Shown piece after piece: positions 32,148-43,407 of a stretch of 64,000 nucleotides of DNA. A program made the position numbers and the translations under genes. The stretch is taken from NCBI RefSeq assembly GCF_032118995.1, contig NC_092648.1, positions 3,735,001 to 3,799,000 of the forward strand. Reading direction: 5' to 3'. A model generated the notes under the pieces. The model made no database searches and was not told the origin of the DNA. It worked only from the letters and a program-made list of their open reading frames with translations. The DNA comes from Asterias amurensis (lineage: Eukaryota; Echinodermata; Asteroidea; Forcipulatida; Asteriidae). Position 1 is the stretch's first letter; the number at the start of each line of letters is the position of its first letter.

Positions 32148-34290
32148 CTAATGGTTTAAAAAATGGCCCTCGGGAGAACTTTTTTCTTCTCTGAATTTAC
32201 ATTGAGTTTATTCGGCTAAAACAAAATAGCTGAATTATTTCTCACATTGTTTTAAACTAACAACAGCTCCTCGGTACTCCTTATCAGGTTAATTTTATGG
32301 TCTTTAAGTTATAGGGTAATTACCAAATAGTGTACAATGACTGGCCTGTATGCTTCGTTTTTGAAAGGGCAAGGGCACCAAGGCATGTTTTCCTTGGTAA
32401 AGAGCACCCTTTGAGGAAATTGTAAATTTTACTGGAGCATTTACTGGTCGACGGAACACGTTCGCCATTTTTTTTTACAAGCTAAGTGCATGTCATGAAT
32501 GACATTGGAAATGTTCGGCCGTTGGGTATTCGCTGCAATCATAAAATACGTGAATATTCATGCTGCATACACGTATGTTCAGTACATGCACGCTCGCTTA
32601 CGCGAGCACATACATGTACAGTCATGTACATGTCCGCCGGGACGGTTCTTGCATAGCCTCGGGTACGATTGCATATGCAAAAGTGTCCAGAGTGGACAGT
32701 ATTGCATGGCGGACACAATTGCATCTGAAACCAGCTGATAACATCCCAAATTCAAAATAGTATTACAGATCAAACGATCATGGTATGTATTACATGCTGT
32801 GTAATGAGGCGTTCGGGATACAGCCCCAACACATCTTATTATTTGCAGTTCATGAAAGCACGAAGGCGACGTAACACTTGTACTGAAATGCATATCGTGA
32901 ATAACTTGTCACTTTGGAATTTTGACCAAATGGCGTATGTCATTTTAAAACTGCATGTATATATTTCTACGACGTCAGATTATTGACAGAAGATGTTAAA
33001 TACTTGTTCGACTCTTTGTGTACAGAAGATTTGTTACGAAATTAAGGCTTAATGTACATGTACATAGGTTCGTTTGGGATGTGACCAAAAACTACGCAAT
33101 TGGAAAATACCTTGTCTTAAACTAGTTAATATTTAATGCATTTTGTTTAGCTGATGAGGAAAATGTTAAAGCATTAACTTGGTTGCAAGAATTAACAAAA
33201 AAACATGTTGTAAGTATTAAAATAATACTTGTACGGAAGTAATTTAATAAAGTACACCAAAAACAATTACATAAAGTGAAGAGACGACACAAAAGATTTG
33301 GTTTAAATACAATGTAGCGTAAACAGAGACAATAATTCGAATTAAGTTTAAATTCCTGTAGAAAGTCTCGCCCTCTGCTGGCACAAACCATTCACCCATC
33401 ATGCTGTCACATTCATTGCAAACATGTTGGTCCGGGGGGGGGGGGGGGGGCCTGCCGCCCTGTAGTTGCTGACTTCAAGCTGTGAAACAGTAGACTCAAT
33501 CGATTGGTCAAGTGATGAGTCCGTTAACAGTGCTGCCCCAGTAAACAAGGTTCCACACCTAAAGTTTAATCTTTAATTTGTAAATGAGCCATGCGTAGTT
33601 ATCGTGACCAAAGTTACATGAGCTGCTGTTTATGCACAAAGGGATTTATGCATTACATGTGCATGTACTGTACCACATATGACTGGTATCCTGCTCATGT
33701 TTGCTAGACATGGAATTATTCTTGAATAGCTTTAAGAAATTTTGCCCAGCCTTTTAACCATGAACCCTTCCACTTAAGAAATACTTTAGAAAATGCTGTT
33801 CACCCTTTACAGCCAGCCTGGAGCATGGTATCCCTTTTCAACCACTCAAATACACGTCTGTTGCCCGCCTCCTTTATATGACACAATTTCAAAGCATTGC
33901 CGAGCCACTCAATTCGGCAATGGCGACCATGAGTCTCTGACGTCACGGACGTAGTCGCCAAAATTGTTTTTCTGCGATAGTTAAACTTGAGAACGAAATT
34001 AATTTTTGTTAGGTTGGAGCAGGGATGAGTATTGGGTTTCCAGTGCGATTGAATCTCGGTGAATGCTGGAATTGTGGAAATCCATACCTGCTTAGGTATG
34101 GAATTATGTACACCAGCAAAAGACCGTGTACTTCGTAAAAAACCAATGCGAACAGATGGGCAAGACATGTATTAGGCAATAATGGGACAGCCTATGTTAT
34201 TTGAGGCTCTATTTAAAGATGTACTTTGGAGAACTTGTCTTTCTTCACATTCTACTATCATGGAGTAGATTTTTCTCGGAATTCGGTAGA
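32148..34290. other. Intergenic, no gene recognised
   Basis: A family H fragment at about 32335-32445 (GGTAAAGAGCACCC, ACTGGAGCATTTAC), a G-run at 33436-33450, and a stretch at 32555-32740 rich in short palindromes (TACATGTACAGTCATGTACATG). Only short chance open frames. Confidence 0.5.
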
Positions 34291-34295
34291 CTTGT

Positions 34296-34535
34296 CAGTT
34301 CTAAAGCCTGTAAGCACAACAATTTGCTTGGCATGGAATTTCTTCCTTGATAAAAACCGGATTACCAACCAATTTTACACGTGATTTTCAAGATAAGCAA
34401 GCATCAGCTGAATACCAGTAACAAGCAATATGCAACAAATGAAAATTTGGTTGGAAATCCTGTTTTTATCAAGGAAGAAACTTCATGCTTAGCAATTTTT
34501 TATGCTAACAGGCTTTATGAAATCGGGCCCTGCTT
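34296..34535. mobile_element. Family F foldback element
   Basis: TCTAAAGCCTGTAAGCACAA at left and AGGCTTTATGAAATCGGGCC at right, with inverted internal arms CTTGATAAAAACCGGATTACC / CCTGTTTTTATCAAGGAAG. Confidence 0.65.
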
Positions 34536-34555
34536 ATTATTAACCTGGGCTTCAC

Positions 34556-34680
34556 TTCTCGTTTGGCCAGTCCCTGTGCTGGTATTGTTTTGCATTTCTA
34601 CGACTCTGTTTTTCACAATTCTTGATCTGGCTGTTTTACTCAGTTTTCTGTTTATTGTAATGTAATGTCTTTTAAAGCCA
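34556..34680 (+). repeat. Retroposon-like 3' end, copy 1
   Basis: TTTTGCATTTCTACGACTCTG, TTTTTC..AATTCTT, TCTGGCTGTTTTACTCAG, TTTATTGTAATGTAATGTC; the same order recurs at 35170-35290, which ends in an AATGAATAAATAAATGAG tail. The A-rich tail suggests a LINE or SINE 3' end. Confidence 0.4.
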
Positions 34681-35051
34681 TTGGACACTTTCGGTAACCA
34701 GTATTGTCCAAAGGCCCACACTTCGTGTATCACAACTGATATAAAAAATAACAAACCTGCAAAAATTTAGGCTCAATCGGTCATCGGAGTCGGGAGAAAA
34801 TAACGAGGAAAATCCACCCTTGTTTCCGCACGTTTCGCCGTGTCATGACATGTGTTTAAAATAAATCCGTAATTCTCGACAACGAGAATTGATAATTGTT
34901 TTAATGTTTTCTCGAAAAGTAAAGCATTTCATGGAATAATATTTCAAGAGAAGTCTTTCGCCATTATCTTCTGTAAACCCTCAAAGTTATTTGTAAATCT
35001 GTGAACCTTTTTTTTTTTTTTTCTGTGCCGAAAGTGTATAATGGCTTTAAT
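34668..35051 (+). mobile_element. 'TTAAAGCCATTGGACAC' MITE, related to family A
   Basis: Ends TTAAAGCCATTGGACACTTTC and AAAGTGTATAATGGCTTTAA are inverted repeats with TTAA tips. Interior keeps family A-like AAATAACAAACCTGC, CTCAATCGGTCATC and TTTCTCGAAAAGTA, but the centre is different. Related partial copy at 25928-26130. Confidence 0.7.
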
Positions 35052-35169
35052 CAGCACATAAATCTGGAGTGCGACTATCCTCAAAGCTATCAAACAACAG
35101 TAGTCACCGTTTCTACGGAGACTCCTCAGTGGATAGTTATTTACTTCGCTTTTGGGAAATCCCTTGGCT

Positions 35170-35290
35170 GATGTTTGTTTTGCATTTCTACGACTCTGTT
35201 TTTCGTAATTCTTAGTCTGGTTGTTTTCTAAGTCGTTTGTTTATTGTATTGTAATGTCTTTTAAAATCCAGAATGAATAAATAAATGAGT
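35170..35290 (+). repeat. Retroposon-like 3' end, copy 2
   Basis: Matches 34556-34680 and ends in a run of AATAAATAAATGAG, as expected for the 3' tail of a non-LTR element or its SINE partner. Confidence 0.4.
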
Positions 35291-35641
35291 ACATGTATAC
35301 AAATCTGGATACTGCTCTCCTCACAATCCCCAACAAGTCCCCGACAAAAGTAACTATTCACCAATACACATGCAACCAGCAGGCAATGTCCAGCCAGGCA
35401 AAACAACAACAATTCTTTCTCAACTGGTCCATTCATCTTAAATCGTGCGTGATAAATGAAGCCGGCTTCAGTTTATCCAAAATAATGAGGGGACAAAAAC
35501 GCAGTTGCGGCTCGTAAATTTTGTTCACTGGATAAAATAACACAAGGCATGGACTTTTGTAAACACATGCAGTTTGAGGGGTAATTTATGATATAAAGTG
35601 TAATAAAATGGTTGTGTATAAATACAAACATAGTACTATGG

Positions 35642-35798
35642 GTGAGTTCGTTTAGCTTCCCTGATGGGTCGACCCCGGTGTGTGGCGGTTTTTTGTTTCA
35701 GGACGAACGTGTGCAGATACCCACGTTCGTCCTGGAAAAAGAAAACCGCCACACACCGGGGTCGACCCAGGGAAGCTAAACGAACGCACGCACCCAAT
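35642..35798. mobile_element. Compact hairpin element, GTTCGTTTAGCTTCCC type
   Basis: Left arm GTTCGTTTAGCTTCCCTG, GGTCGACCCCGGTGTGTGGC, CAGGACGAACGTG; right arm is the inverted copy, with only a few differences and a loop of about 10 bp near 35712-35720. Roughly 157 bp, GC-rich, nearly perfect. Confidence 0.75.
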
Positions 35799-36129
35799 GT
35801 TTAACCAGAGAGAAGTGGGCCCTCTCTCTTTGGTAAACTTTATGGTTTTCTCTGTGGCCTACGAAATGTTGGCGTGTACTCCGTTTTCGGCATTCACCCG
35901 TCCATTGCGTGGTCGGTGAAATGGATACATGTACAATGTGTACTCAAAGCTCCTTGGTCAGAATTGACTCGAAGTCCAGGCCCCAGGGGCGAGCGCCCCA
36001 AGTCTGGGTCAGTCTGACCTGGGGATTTAACTTAGGATATGTGTCTGAGTTTGACACATTCATTAATTTCAATCGAGTTCAAGAACTGCATCAATAATTG
36101 AAACCCGAGCATCGAGAGAGTAACACCAT

Positions 36130-36203
36130 AGATGGACCAATTTCCTTCGGTTTATACATGGTGTTTAGATGGACCAATTTCCTTCGGTTTATACATGGTG
36201 TTT
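36130..36203 (+). repeat. Exact 37-bp tandem duplication
   Basis: The 37-bp unit starting AGATGGACCAATTTCC and ending TACATGGTGTTT occurs twice in a row without a mismatch. Likely a recent duplication or an assembly artefact. Confidence 0.85.
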
Positions 36204-36204
36204 G

Positions 36205-37131
36205 TGCCAAATTCGGCACAACTCATAGGGCAATTTAGTCTGGGACTATAATGTGATCGCCCATGCGGTTTTGGGATTTTCTTTTATACATTGGCTTCTA
36301 ATTGCAAGTTTTTGCAACTCCCTCAATAAACTGCTCTGACTGGTACGAACCTAGTCCAGAAAACAGATGTATGTAATGATGACGATGTTTATTTCCCTTA
36401 CACTATGTAGCAAACTTTTGGGTTTTTTTGTTTGTTGTATTCATAACCGGACCAGAGTTCTATCACCCATGGATCACCCATGGATCACCCAATACTGAAG
36501 TGACGGTCCTATCCCCAGGTCCGCTTTCAACTTGATTTATTCACAAGTGGAAATGATGGTTGTTTGTCTCCACCTGATCCAGTAGCAGGTGATGCGACTC
36601 GGTTTTCGGGTGGGTTACATAAGCAGGGCGCCACCTACTGCTTGCACATCAGGCTGAGAGGCCAGGGTTTCACATTAGCCTTGCTGAGGTATGGTGGACA
36701 CTATATTATAGAAGTGTACGGGTTTGGGAAAATATTCAGACAAATTTACCCATACCAAAAGGTGTTATAGTAATTCGTCCACCATATTTCAAAATGGCCT
36801 ATCACTGTGTACTTGTGACATTATCCTAACTTGCATTGCACAACACATCAAGTATTTTTTTTTTTCAGTATACAATGTCACTTGGAGAATAGGCAACCAC
36901 AATCAGTGCCAGAGGACTATTGCGACAGCACAGTATTCTTCTATAGGTCCTGTAACTCATGAACTATCCCCAATAATAATGAGAAAATTGAATTGTGGAT
37001 GAATTTCCTTCTTGTAGATAGCCTGCAGCTGGTTGCCCATAAAGTGTCTCATGTGACATGGTCTTTTAAGTTTCCATTATTCTCAGACAGTCCCTTAGGT
37101 TTAATAGAAAGATGGAAAGCTGAATTATTTT
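36205..37131. other. Intergenic, nothing recognised
   Basis: A short tandem duplication of a 14-bp unit (CACCCATGGATCAC) at about 36466-36492; otherwise unstructured AT-rich DNA. Confidence 0.5.
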
Positions 37132-37520
37132 TTAAAGGCAGTGGACACTATTGGTTATTACTCAAAATAATTATTAGCATAAAACCTTTCTTGGTTACGA
37201 GTAATGGGGAGGGGTTGATGGTATAAAACCATGTGAGAAACGGCTACCTCTGAGGTGCCATAGTTTTCGAGAAAGAAGAATTTTCCACGAATTTGATTTC
37301 GAGACCTCAGACTTAGAATTTGAGGTCTCAAAATCAACCATCTAAACGCACACAACTTTGTGTGACAAGGGTGTTTTTTTTCTTTCATTATTATCTCGCA
37401 ACTCCGATGACCGTTTGAGCTCAAATTTTCACAGGTTAATTATTTTACGCATATGGTGAGATACACCAACTGTGAAGACTAGTCTCTGTGACAATTACCA
37501 ATAGTGTCCACTGCCTTTAA
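37132..37520 (+). mobile_element. Family A MITE, full-length copy
   Basis: TTAAAGGCAGTGGACACTAT at left and ATAGTGTCCACTGCCTTTAA at right are perfect inverted repeats, with TTAA tips. Carries the internal short palindrome GAGACCTCA / TGAGGTCTC. One of the best-preserved copies. Confidence 0.88.
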
Positions 37521-37524
37521 ACAC

Positions 37525-39330
37525 TTTTGAGTGGGGGGAAACTACTGAAGCTAGTTATAATTCTGAAAGGTCTTTTGAGAGTCGATGACCTTGCGATGCT
37601 GCATGGCATTGAACCTTTTTTTAAAGAATTGATGACGTTTCTGTCTGATGTGAAATCAAAGAATGACCTTGGACTATCCAAGTTCATTTCCCACTAGGCG
37701 CAGCGCTGATGTGTAATATGTACGGATGTTTGATGTTCATGAAGTTTCCTCCATGAACAGTTTCTTGAAAGTCTAAACAAAAACTCTCAGATTTTCTTTC
37801 ATGGCATCCCCTCAACGACCATTGAAATAAAAAGATTTGATATGTATAGATTTCCATAAATACTTAAATCAATTTTGACTGAGACTTGCAGCCCGTGACC
37901 TTCTGCTATGTTACAGACTTTGCTCTTTGTTCGAGGGAACAAAAGTCACAATACTTTGAAAACAAAAGCTGAGCAGAATTGGCGAATTTCATTCTTCACA
38001 TTACCTCGCATACAGTGTTCATTTTTTTTTTAATCAACCATGTACATGTGTTCATAAAATAAACAAACCTCTGAACATGTTTGAATTAATTCGTTGTGTG
38101 AACCAAGAACAAATATCAGTGGGAAATATTTCACATAAAAATTGTCACGATGAACTTCATGTAATCATTAAAATTTCAGACCTATTTTTTTTTTTACCAG
38201 TGGATGTCCAGTAACACTTTATGTGAACCAAAGGAGGCCCATGCATGAATTAATAAACATGTAAGTTTTCAATCAACATCGAGTGATCGGACTCTCGGGA
38301 CCCGATTTTTGTATTTTACCCATTTTTAACCATGCCATTTCAGGTAGAGCTATTTATCAGAAGTTTCCCCACCATGCTCATCTTTATATCATGCAAGTTG
38401 TGTTTAAATCTGTGAACATTTATATTCTGACTCAGAAATGTTGAGTTTTGGTTTGAAAATTTAGTCCTAAAGAGCGCCCTCTTCTGACTTGGTTAAAGAC
38501 ATAATACGCCAAATAATTTGTTGACAACAATACAATCCGGGTGTGTTTTCTGAAGATGTTATAATGAAGAAAAACTGCAAACAGTTCTTTTTACGAGCAA
38601 CACAATTTATTATCAGCTATCAAGTCATTAACCGGATGCTAAACATAAAAGTGCGATAAAATAAAACAGCAGCGTGAATTGGATATGAACACACGGGGTA
38701 AATGGAGCAAGCGGCCCCCCTAGCAGCAGCGCTATTTCGTTGGTGGGTATTACTTTGGCACGGTTATTCACACACAATCGATGACTTGTGAATTGGTTTG
38801 CATACATAGCATAGAGTTCGAACTGTACACACTGGTGCAACTGCGATTTTGGCTGTTTATATAGACTTATTGATTGCACTGTGCAGATTCTAACAGCACG
38901 TTCAAGTCGCCAACGGGCTGCCGTCAGAAATTGGGTCAAGCGTTTTTATTTAATTTAAAGGAACGTTATAGATGTGTTTTTTGTTTGTTAAACAAAACAT
39001 GTGCTTGCAGTGTAAGCACTTAATGTATTCCACCATATACATACACTGGCAAACATGTTCAAGTTTGGAATCGATCAGCCATCTGGGTCACTAGAAAATA
39101 GTGAAAAACCGGTTAAACATTAATTGCATGACATCGATTAACAAAACATGATTAAAACGCCGCCTCACTGAGCGATAAACTCAAGAACTTGGCGGGAAAT
39201 AAGTTTGAATTATTTCTCATTAAATATGACATTTCAGACATAAATAATTTAAAGTATGTTCTCTACTATCAACATCATAGACCGTGTAAGTTTTAAGTAA
39301 ATCCGTTTGACGATTGTTTGTTCTTACCAA
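37525..39330. other. Intergenic, no gene recognised
   Basis: No coding features. The stretch 38955-39335 starts TTAAAGGAACG and could be another TTAA-bounded element, but I could not match its two ends. Confidence 0.4.
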
Positions 39331-39335
39331 TTCTG

Positions 39336-39719
39336 TTAAAGGTTATCGGTGATCCCTCAAAATAATTGTAACCATAAAAACCTAATTGTTACCGACCATT
39401 GGAAAGTTGTTGATAGTATAACACATTGTGAGAAACGGCTCCTTCTGAGATAACGAAGTTTTCGAGAAAGAAGTAGTTCTCCACTAAAATATTTGAATTT
39501 GATTTCTATACCTCAGAATTAGATTTTGAGGTCTTGAAATCAAGCGTCTGAAAGCACATAACTTGTGCGACAAGGGTGTTTTTTCTTTCATTAATATCTC
39601 GCAACTTAGACGACCAATTGAGCTCAAATCTTCACAGTTTTGTTTTTTATGCATATGTTGAGATACACAAGTGAGAAGACTGGTCTTTGACAATTACCAA
39701 TAGTGCTCAGTGTCTTTAA
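39336..39719 (+). mobile_element. Family A MITE, diverged full-length copy
   Basis: Left end TTAAAGGTTATCGGTGATCC is diverged; right end GTGCTCAGTGTCTTTAA. The GAAACGGCTCCTTCTGAGAT, GAGAAAGAAGTAGTTCTCC and GACAAGGGTGTTTTTTC blocks are intact. Confidence 0.75.
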
Positions 39720-40227
39720 GAAAACTTGTTTTCCTTTCTTTTTAGCACCATCTTGTTTTGCTATTCAAGTTTTGGTGTGCATGATACGAATCATGCACAT
39801 ACTAGAAACTGCTGTATCCTATGAGTGGTGTATATGCGATATATCATATGATAATTAGTACATAGATGGACGCAGAGTAAGGATGAAGTGTACTGAGTAA
39901 GCCAACACGTTTTCTAGTGTCTTCAAGTGTAAGAGTCCGCCATTTGGTGCCTCTTCGCGTCCTACATAACGACAGTGCAAGGAATACTAATTAGTCAAAC
40001 CATTTCAAACCCTGGGTGGTTGTGTTTTAGCGTATAGTCTCCCCTCTGTACCCGCTGGGAAATTATACCGTGGCTTAGACCATAAGGCCAAATAAAAATA
40101 AATACAAGTTGTTCGGCACCTCCCTCATCCTTTTTTGAGGCTGCATCTTTTTTTTTAGTTATTTTTTATTTGACAATTTGTGTTTTTCAAGAAGACAAAT
40201 TATGTGTGTATTTCTCATTAAACTTAA

Positions 40228-40372
40228 AGCCCCTTTCACACGAGAGCAGTTTAGCAAAGACCCCTTGCTAAATGTAGGATTGTAGTAAAATTTTACCAAT
40301 GATGTACCTCTTGTGAAAAGACAACAGTTGTTTTCTACTGTCCAAGTTCTCTTTCAAAATTTTGTCCAAATA
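40228..40372 (+). repeat. Family I 'CACACGAGA..TTTAGCAA' repeat
   Basis: CCCCTTTCACACGAGAGCAG, TTTAGCAAAGACCCCTTGC, CTTGTGAAAAGACAACAG, TCCAAGTTCTC. The same phrases recur at 62968, 63163 and 63798. Confidence 0.55.
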
Positions 40373-40904
40373 TCGCAGTATTTTACTTTTTGTTTAAGAA
40401 CGTGTAACTTCGTTAAGTAAGTGGTGACTTTAAAAGTTAGTAGTTCACGTGGCCATATCAATATAAACCACAAGGGAAACTGACTGGGTAAATTTTGAAA
40501 TGATTTTTGGGGGTTGAACAAAGAATTGACTAGAGTGGGATTCGAACCAACGACCTCCGGATTAATTAGTGGCCAGTAAGAATGAAAACGCGTGTCGGTC
40601 AACTTTAAAAGAAATTGTATTATTTGAAAAGGCCCTCATCCTCCTTTTTTTTGAGAAACCCAGACGGTCAACTGGTATTTTATCCACGTGGCCAAACTGC
40701 AGAGAGAGACAAAATAACTTGAGTGGAGAGACGAGTACCAACAGTGTTTACTACTACGGGTTTGACTCGCTCGGGTCGGGTAGCCTAGCCGTCCGGTCTC
40801 TCGGGGAGTGAAGGGATCAGCCCCCGCAAGGTGTCACCAACAATCTCGAGAAACCGAGCAGAGGTCACGCTGTTGCCTCCCCCAACCAAACCTTTCTCCG
40901 TATA

Positions 40905-41230
40905 TAATAATAGTAATAACACAGCATTTTTAAAGCGCACTTAATCTGTAAAACATTCAAAGGCGCAGGGGTCGATTTCACAAAGAGTTAGGATATATAC
41001 ACATTGCATGGATAGTCCTAAGTTAGGACGAGTAACTGGTCCTAACTCGAGATAAGACTAGTCCTAACTCTTTGTGAAATCCACCCCAGGTCAAAGAACA
41101 AGAAGAAAATTTCACTCAATATCTGCATAGGCTAATCTGAAGAGATGGGTTTTGAGAGAATGTTGGAATCGTGAGATGTCATGTGTGTCTTTGAGATGTT
41201 GAGGCAGAGAGTTCCAGAGGCGGGGTGACA
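40905..41230 (+). mobile_element. SINE-like repeat interrupted by a family E foldback element
   Basis: Outer sequence: AATAATAGTAATAACACAGC, TTTTTAAAGCGCACTTAATC, then after the insert GAAGAGATGGGTTTTGAGAG and GGCAGAGAGTTCCAGAGGCG, phrases typical of a widespread marine-invertebrate repeat as I recall it. At 40972 this is cut by a self-contained foldback element that ends at about 41091, after which the outer repeat resumes. Confidence 0.55.
40972..41091. mobile_element. Family E foldback element, complete copy
   Basis: GGGGTCGATTTCACAAAGAG at left pairs with CTTTGTGAAATCCACCCC at right; inner AGTCCTAAGTTAGGAC and GGTCCTAAC / GTCCTAACTC words pair too. About 120 bp. Confidence 0.7.
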
Positions 41231-41690
41231 GTTTACCGTATATTATCCCTTTATAACGACAGTTCGCCGTATATCATCCGTATACCAACAGTTTACCGTA
41301 TATACCGACAGTTAACCGTCATAACTGACAGAGCTCCGATATACCGACAGCTCTCCGTGACAAGCTTCGCTATATAACAGCAATGCATGTACTCCGTTTA
41401 TAACGACAGGTCACCGTATACACGACAAGTTTCCGTATATACCTTCAGGTCTCCGTACATACCGACATTTATACTCCGTATATACCGACATTACTCCGTA
41501 TACCAACAATTATTCCGACGGTATACCGACGGTATTCCGTATATAACGACAGTGTCCGTATATACTGACGTTCACCGTATATGTCGACAGTTCAGCGTAT
41601 ACCGACAATTCACCGTATCAAACGACAGGCTCCGTGTAACGACAGTGCTCCGTATACACCGACGTTCTCCGTATACCGATTGTTAAACCT
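41230..41690 (+). repeat. Minisatellite with unit like ACCGACAGTTCACCGTATAT
   Basis: About 460 bp made of some 20 degenerate units of 17-22 bp sharing CCGTATAT, ACCGACAG and TTCACC / TCTCC words. CG content is well above the neighbourhood. It ends 1.7 kb upstream of the ankyrin gene. Confidence 0.8.
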
Positions 41691-42220
41691 CACACGGGCA
41701 AAGCTTTCTATAACGTCGTGATTTTAATTGCGATGATTCCGTTGGACGTGTGGTCGTCCACAGCTGCGGGACGGACGGACTAATGCACGGCATCCATCAA
41801 CAATCGCAAACATCTATTTATTATTAAGTAGATACCTTGTTTACCGGAACTCTGCATCAGTGAGTATAGACTCTGATGATCGTGGGTTAGGTAATTGCTA
41901 TTAGCGGGACCCAAATACTGCATCATCTGATTGAATAATATGCAAGGGATTGTTTAAGCATTCATTTGAATATTAATACAGTCAGGAGCACACTAGGTTG
42001 AGAGGAGTTGAGAGTAGTGCAGCGTGCGTAGAGTGACCGACGTGTATTTCCACAGTGGTCACGATGGAAGGAGCATACGATCGTGTTAAACTTCACCAAT
42101 GGATTGCGAACTCCTTCTTTAAATGCAAACCGTTATGCATGGCCTTAGGATAGGGAAATCGCTTCATGAATTGAACGTCGAGTGCATGGAATGCTGTATC
42201 CAATCTCACCAATCGCACAC

Positions 42221-42745
42221 TTATCATTGCATTTGATTATCATAGTGTTGCAACTTGCTTGAAAACATTCGTGATGAGAAGACATCTGTCATTTGTTTTT
42301 CAGTGAGTGGCTTTACACATCTGCTGGAGGCACCTTTGGTATGACGGGCGCTCTTTCCTTTACATGTAACTATCATAGTGTTGCAAGCTGTCTGAAACAT
42401 TAGGACATCGGCAAGGTTTCTTTTGGAGAGGGAGACTTTATACATCTGCTGGAGTAAACTTCGAGATGACGGGCACACTTTCCTTTAACATTATAATAGT
42501 GTTGTAGAATGCCTGAAACATTCGTTAGACATCGGCAACTTTTTTTTTTTGGAGGGAGAGACTTTACACATCTGCTGGAATCAACTTCGAGATGACGGGG
42601 CACACTTTCCTTTACATGTAATTATCATAGTGTTGCAAGCTGTCTGAAACATTTGTAGGACATCTGTCATCTTTTTTTGAGTGAGTGAATTTATATAATA
42701 CGTCTACTGGATGGGGAGTCACCTTCGGTATATGATTGGGAAGTC
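42221..42745 (+). repeat. Tandem array of four 121-133-bp units upstream of the ankyrin gene
   Basis: The anchor CATAGTGTTGCAA (or a close variant) falls at 42241, 42374, 42495 and 42626. Each unit also has ACATC.G.CA, an ACACATCTGCTGGA stretch, a GA(A/T)GACGGG-type word and TTTCCTTTACATGTAA. The units differ by small indels. Non-coding, about 0.7 kb before the ankyrin start codon. Confidence 0.8.
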
Positions 42746-43407
42746 ATCATTAATGTGGTTGCTACGGTTTCCATGATCAACATTTTGTGTGAGGACATTG
42801 CGATGTTACAACGCAACCAGCTTCATAAATCATTGGTGAGCTGCTTTGATTCCAAATTATCTCCTGACTCATAGTGTAATAACGAGTCTCCATCAAACTG
42901 CGTAGCAACTTTGGAATATTTTGTCAGCCGTGTATCAAAGTTCGAAATCGAATTCTGTCTGGAGTGGAATTGGATTATAATTTATAGAGAGAGTCGGCCA
43001 CTGTGAGTATAATACCCGCATGTCATGAACACAGATGCTACTTTTGATTTGGGCAAGTGGAGTAAAGTGGGGGTTGTTCACCAAATTATATAAAATACTT
43101 GTGAAAACCTGAATATCATTTGGTCATCGACTGCAGATAATAATAATTACAACAAGTAAGACTTGTGAAGCGTATTTTCCAGAGATACAGTGCGCTGCTG
43201 AAGAAACACTGCGATAATCAGCTTTCAATTGCTACTGTACACTATTCCATTGGAACGCGGAATGTCCGCAGTGCTGTGATGTTAGGTTGCGTTTTTGTTC
43301 CAGCAACAATCATGGGAACTTAGTTCTGGATTGCCGTGTACACAGGAATAAAGGAGAAATATCACAAGATATTTTTGATTGCAAAGGTCTCTTCTCATTG
43401 GAATACC
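42746..43407 (+). promoter_or_regulatory. Upstream region / 5' UTR of the ankyrin gene
   Basis: Open region before the start codon with acceptor-like TTTTCCAG near 43174 and TTTTTGTTCCAG ending near 43304, suggesting an upstream untranslated exon. No TATA box or other firm promoter element recognised. Confidence 0.35.

Noticed and set aside
41387-41686. 99-codon frame rich in Tyr, Ser and Arg
   Set aside because: Translation of the CCGTATATACCG minisatellite.
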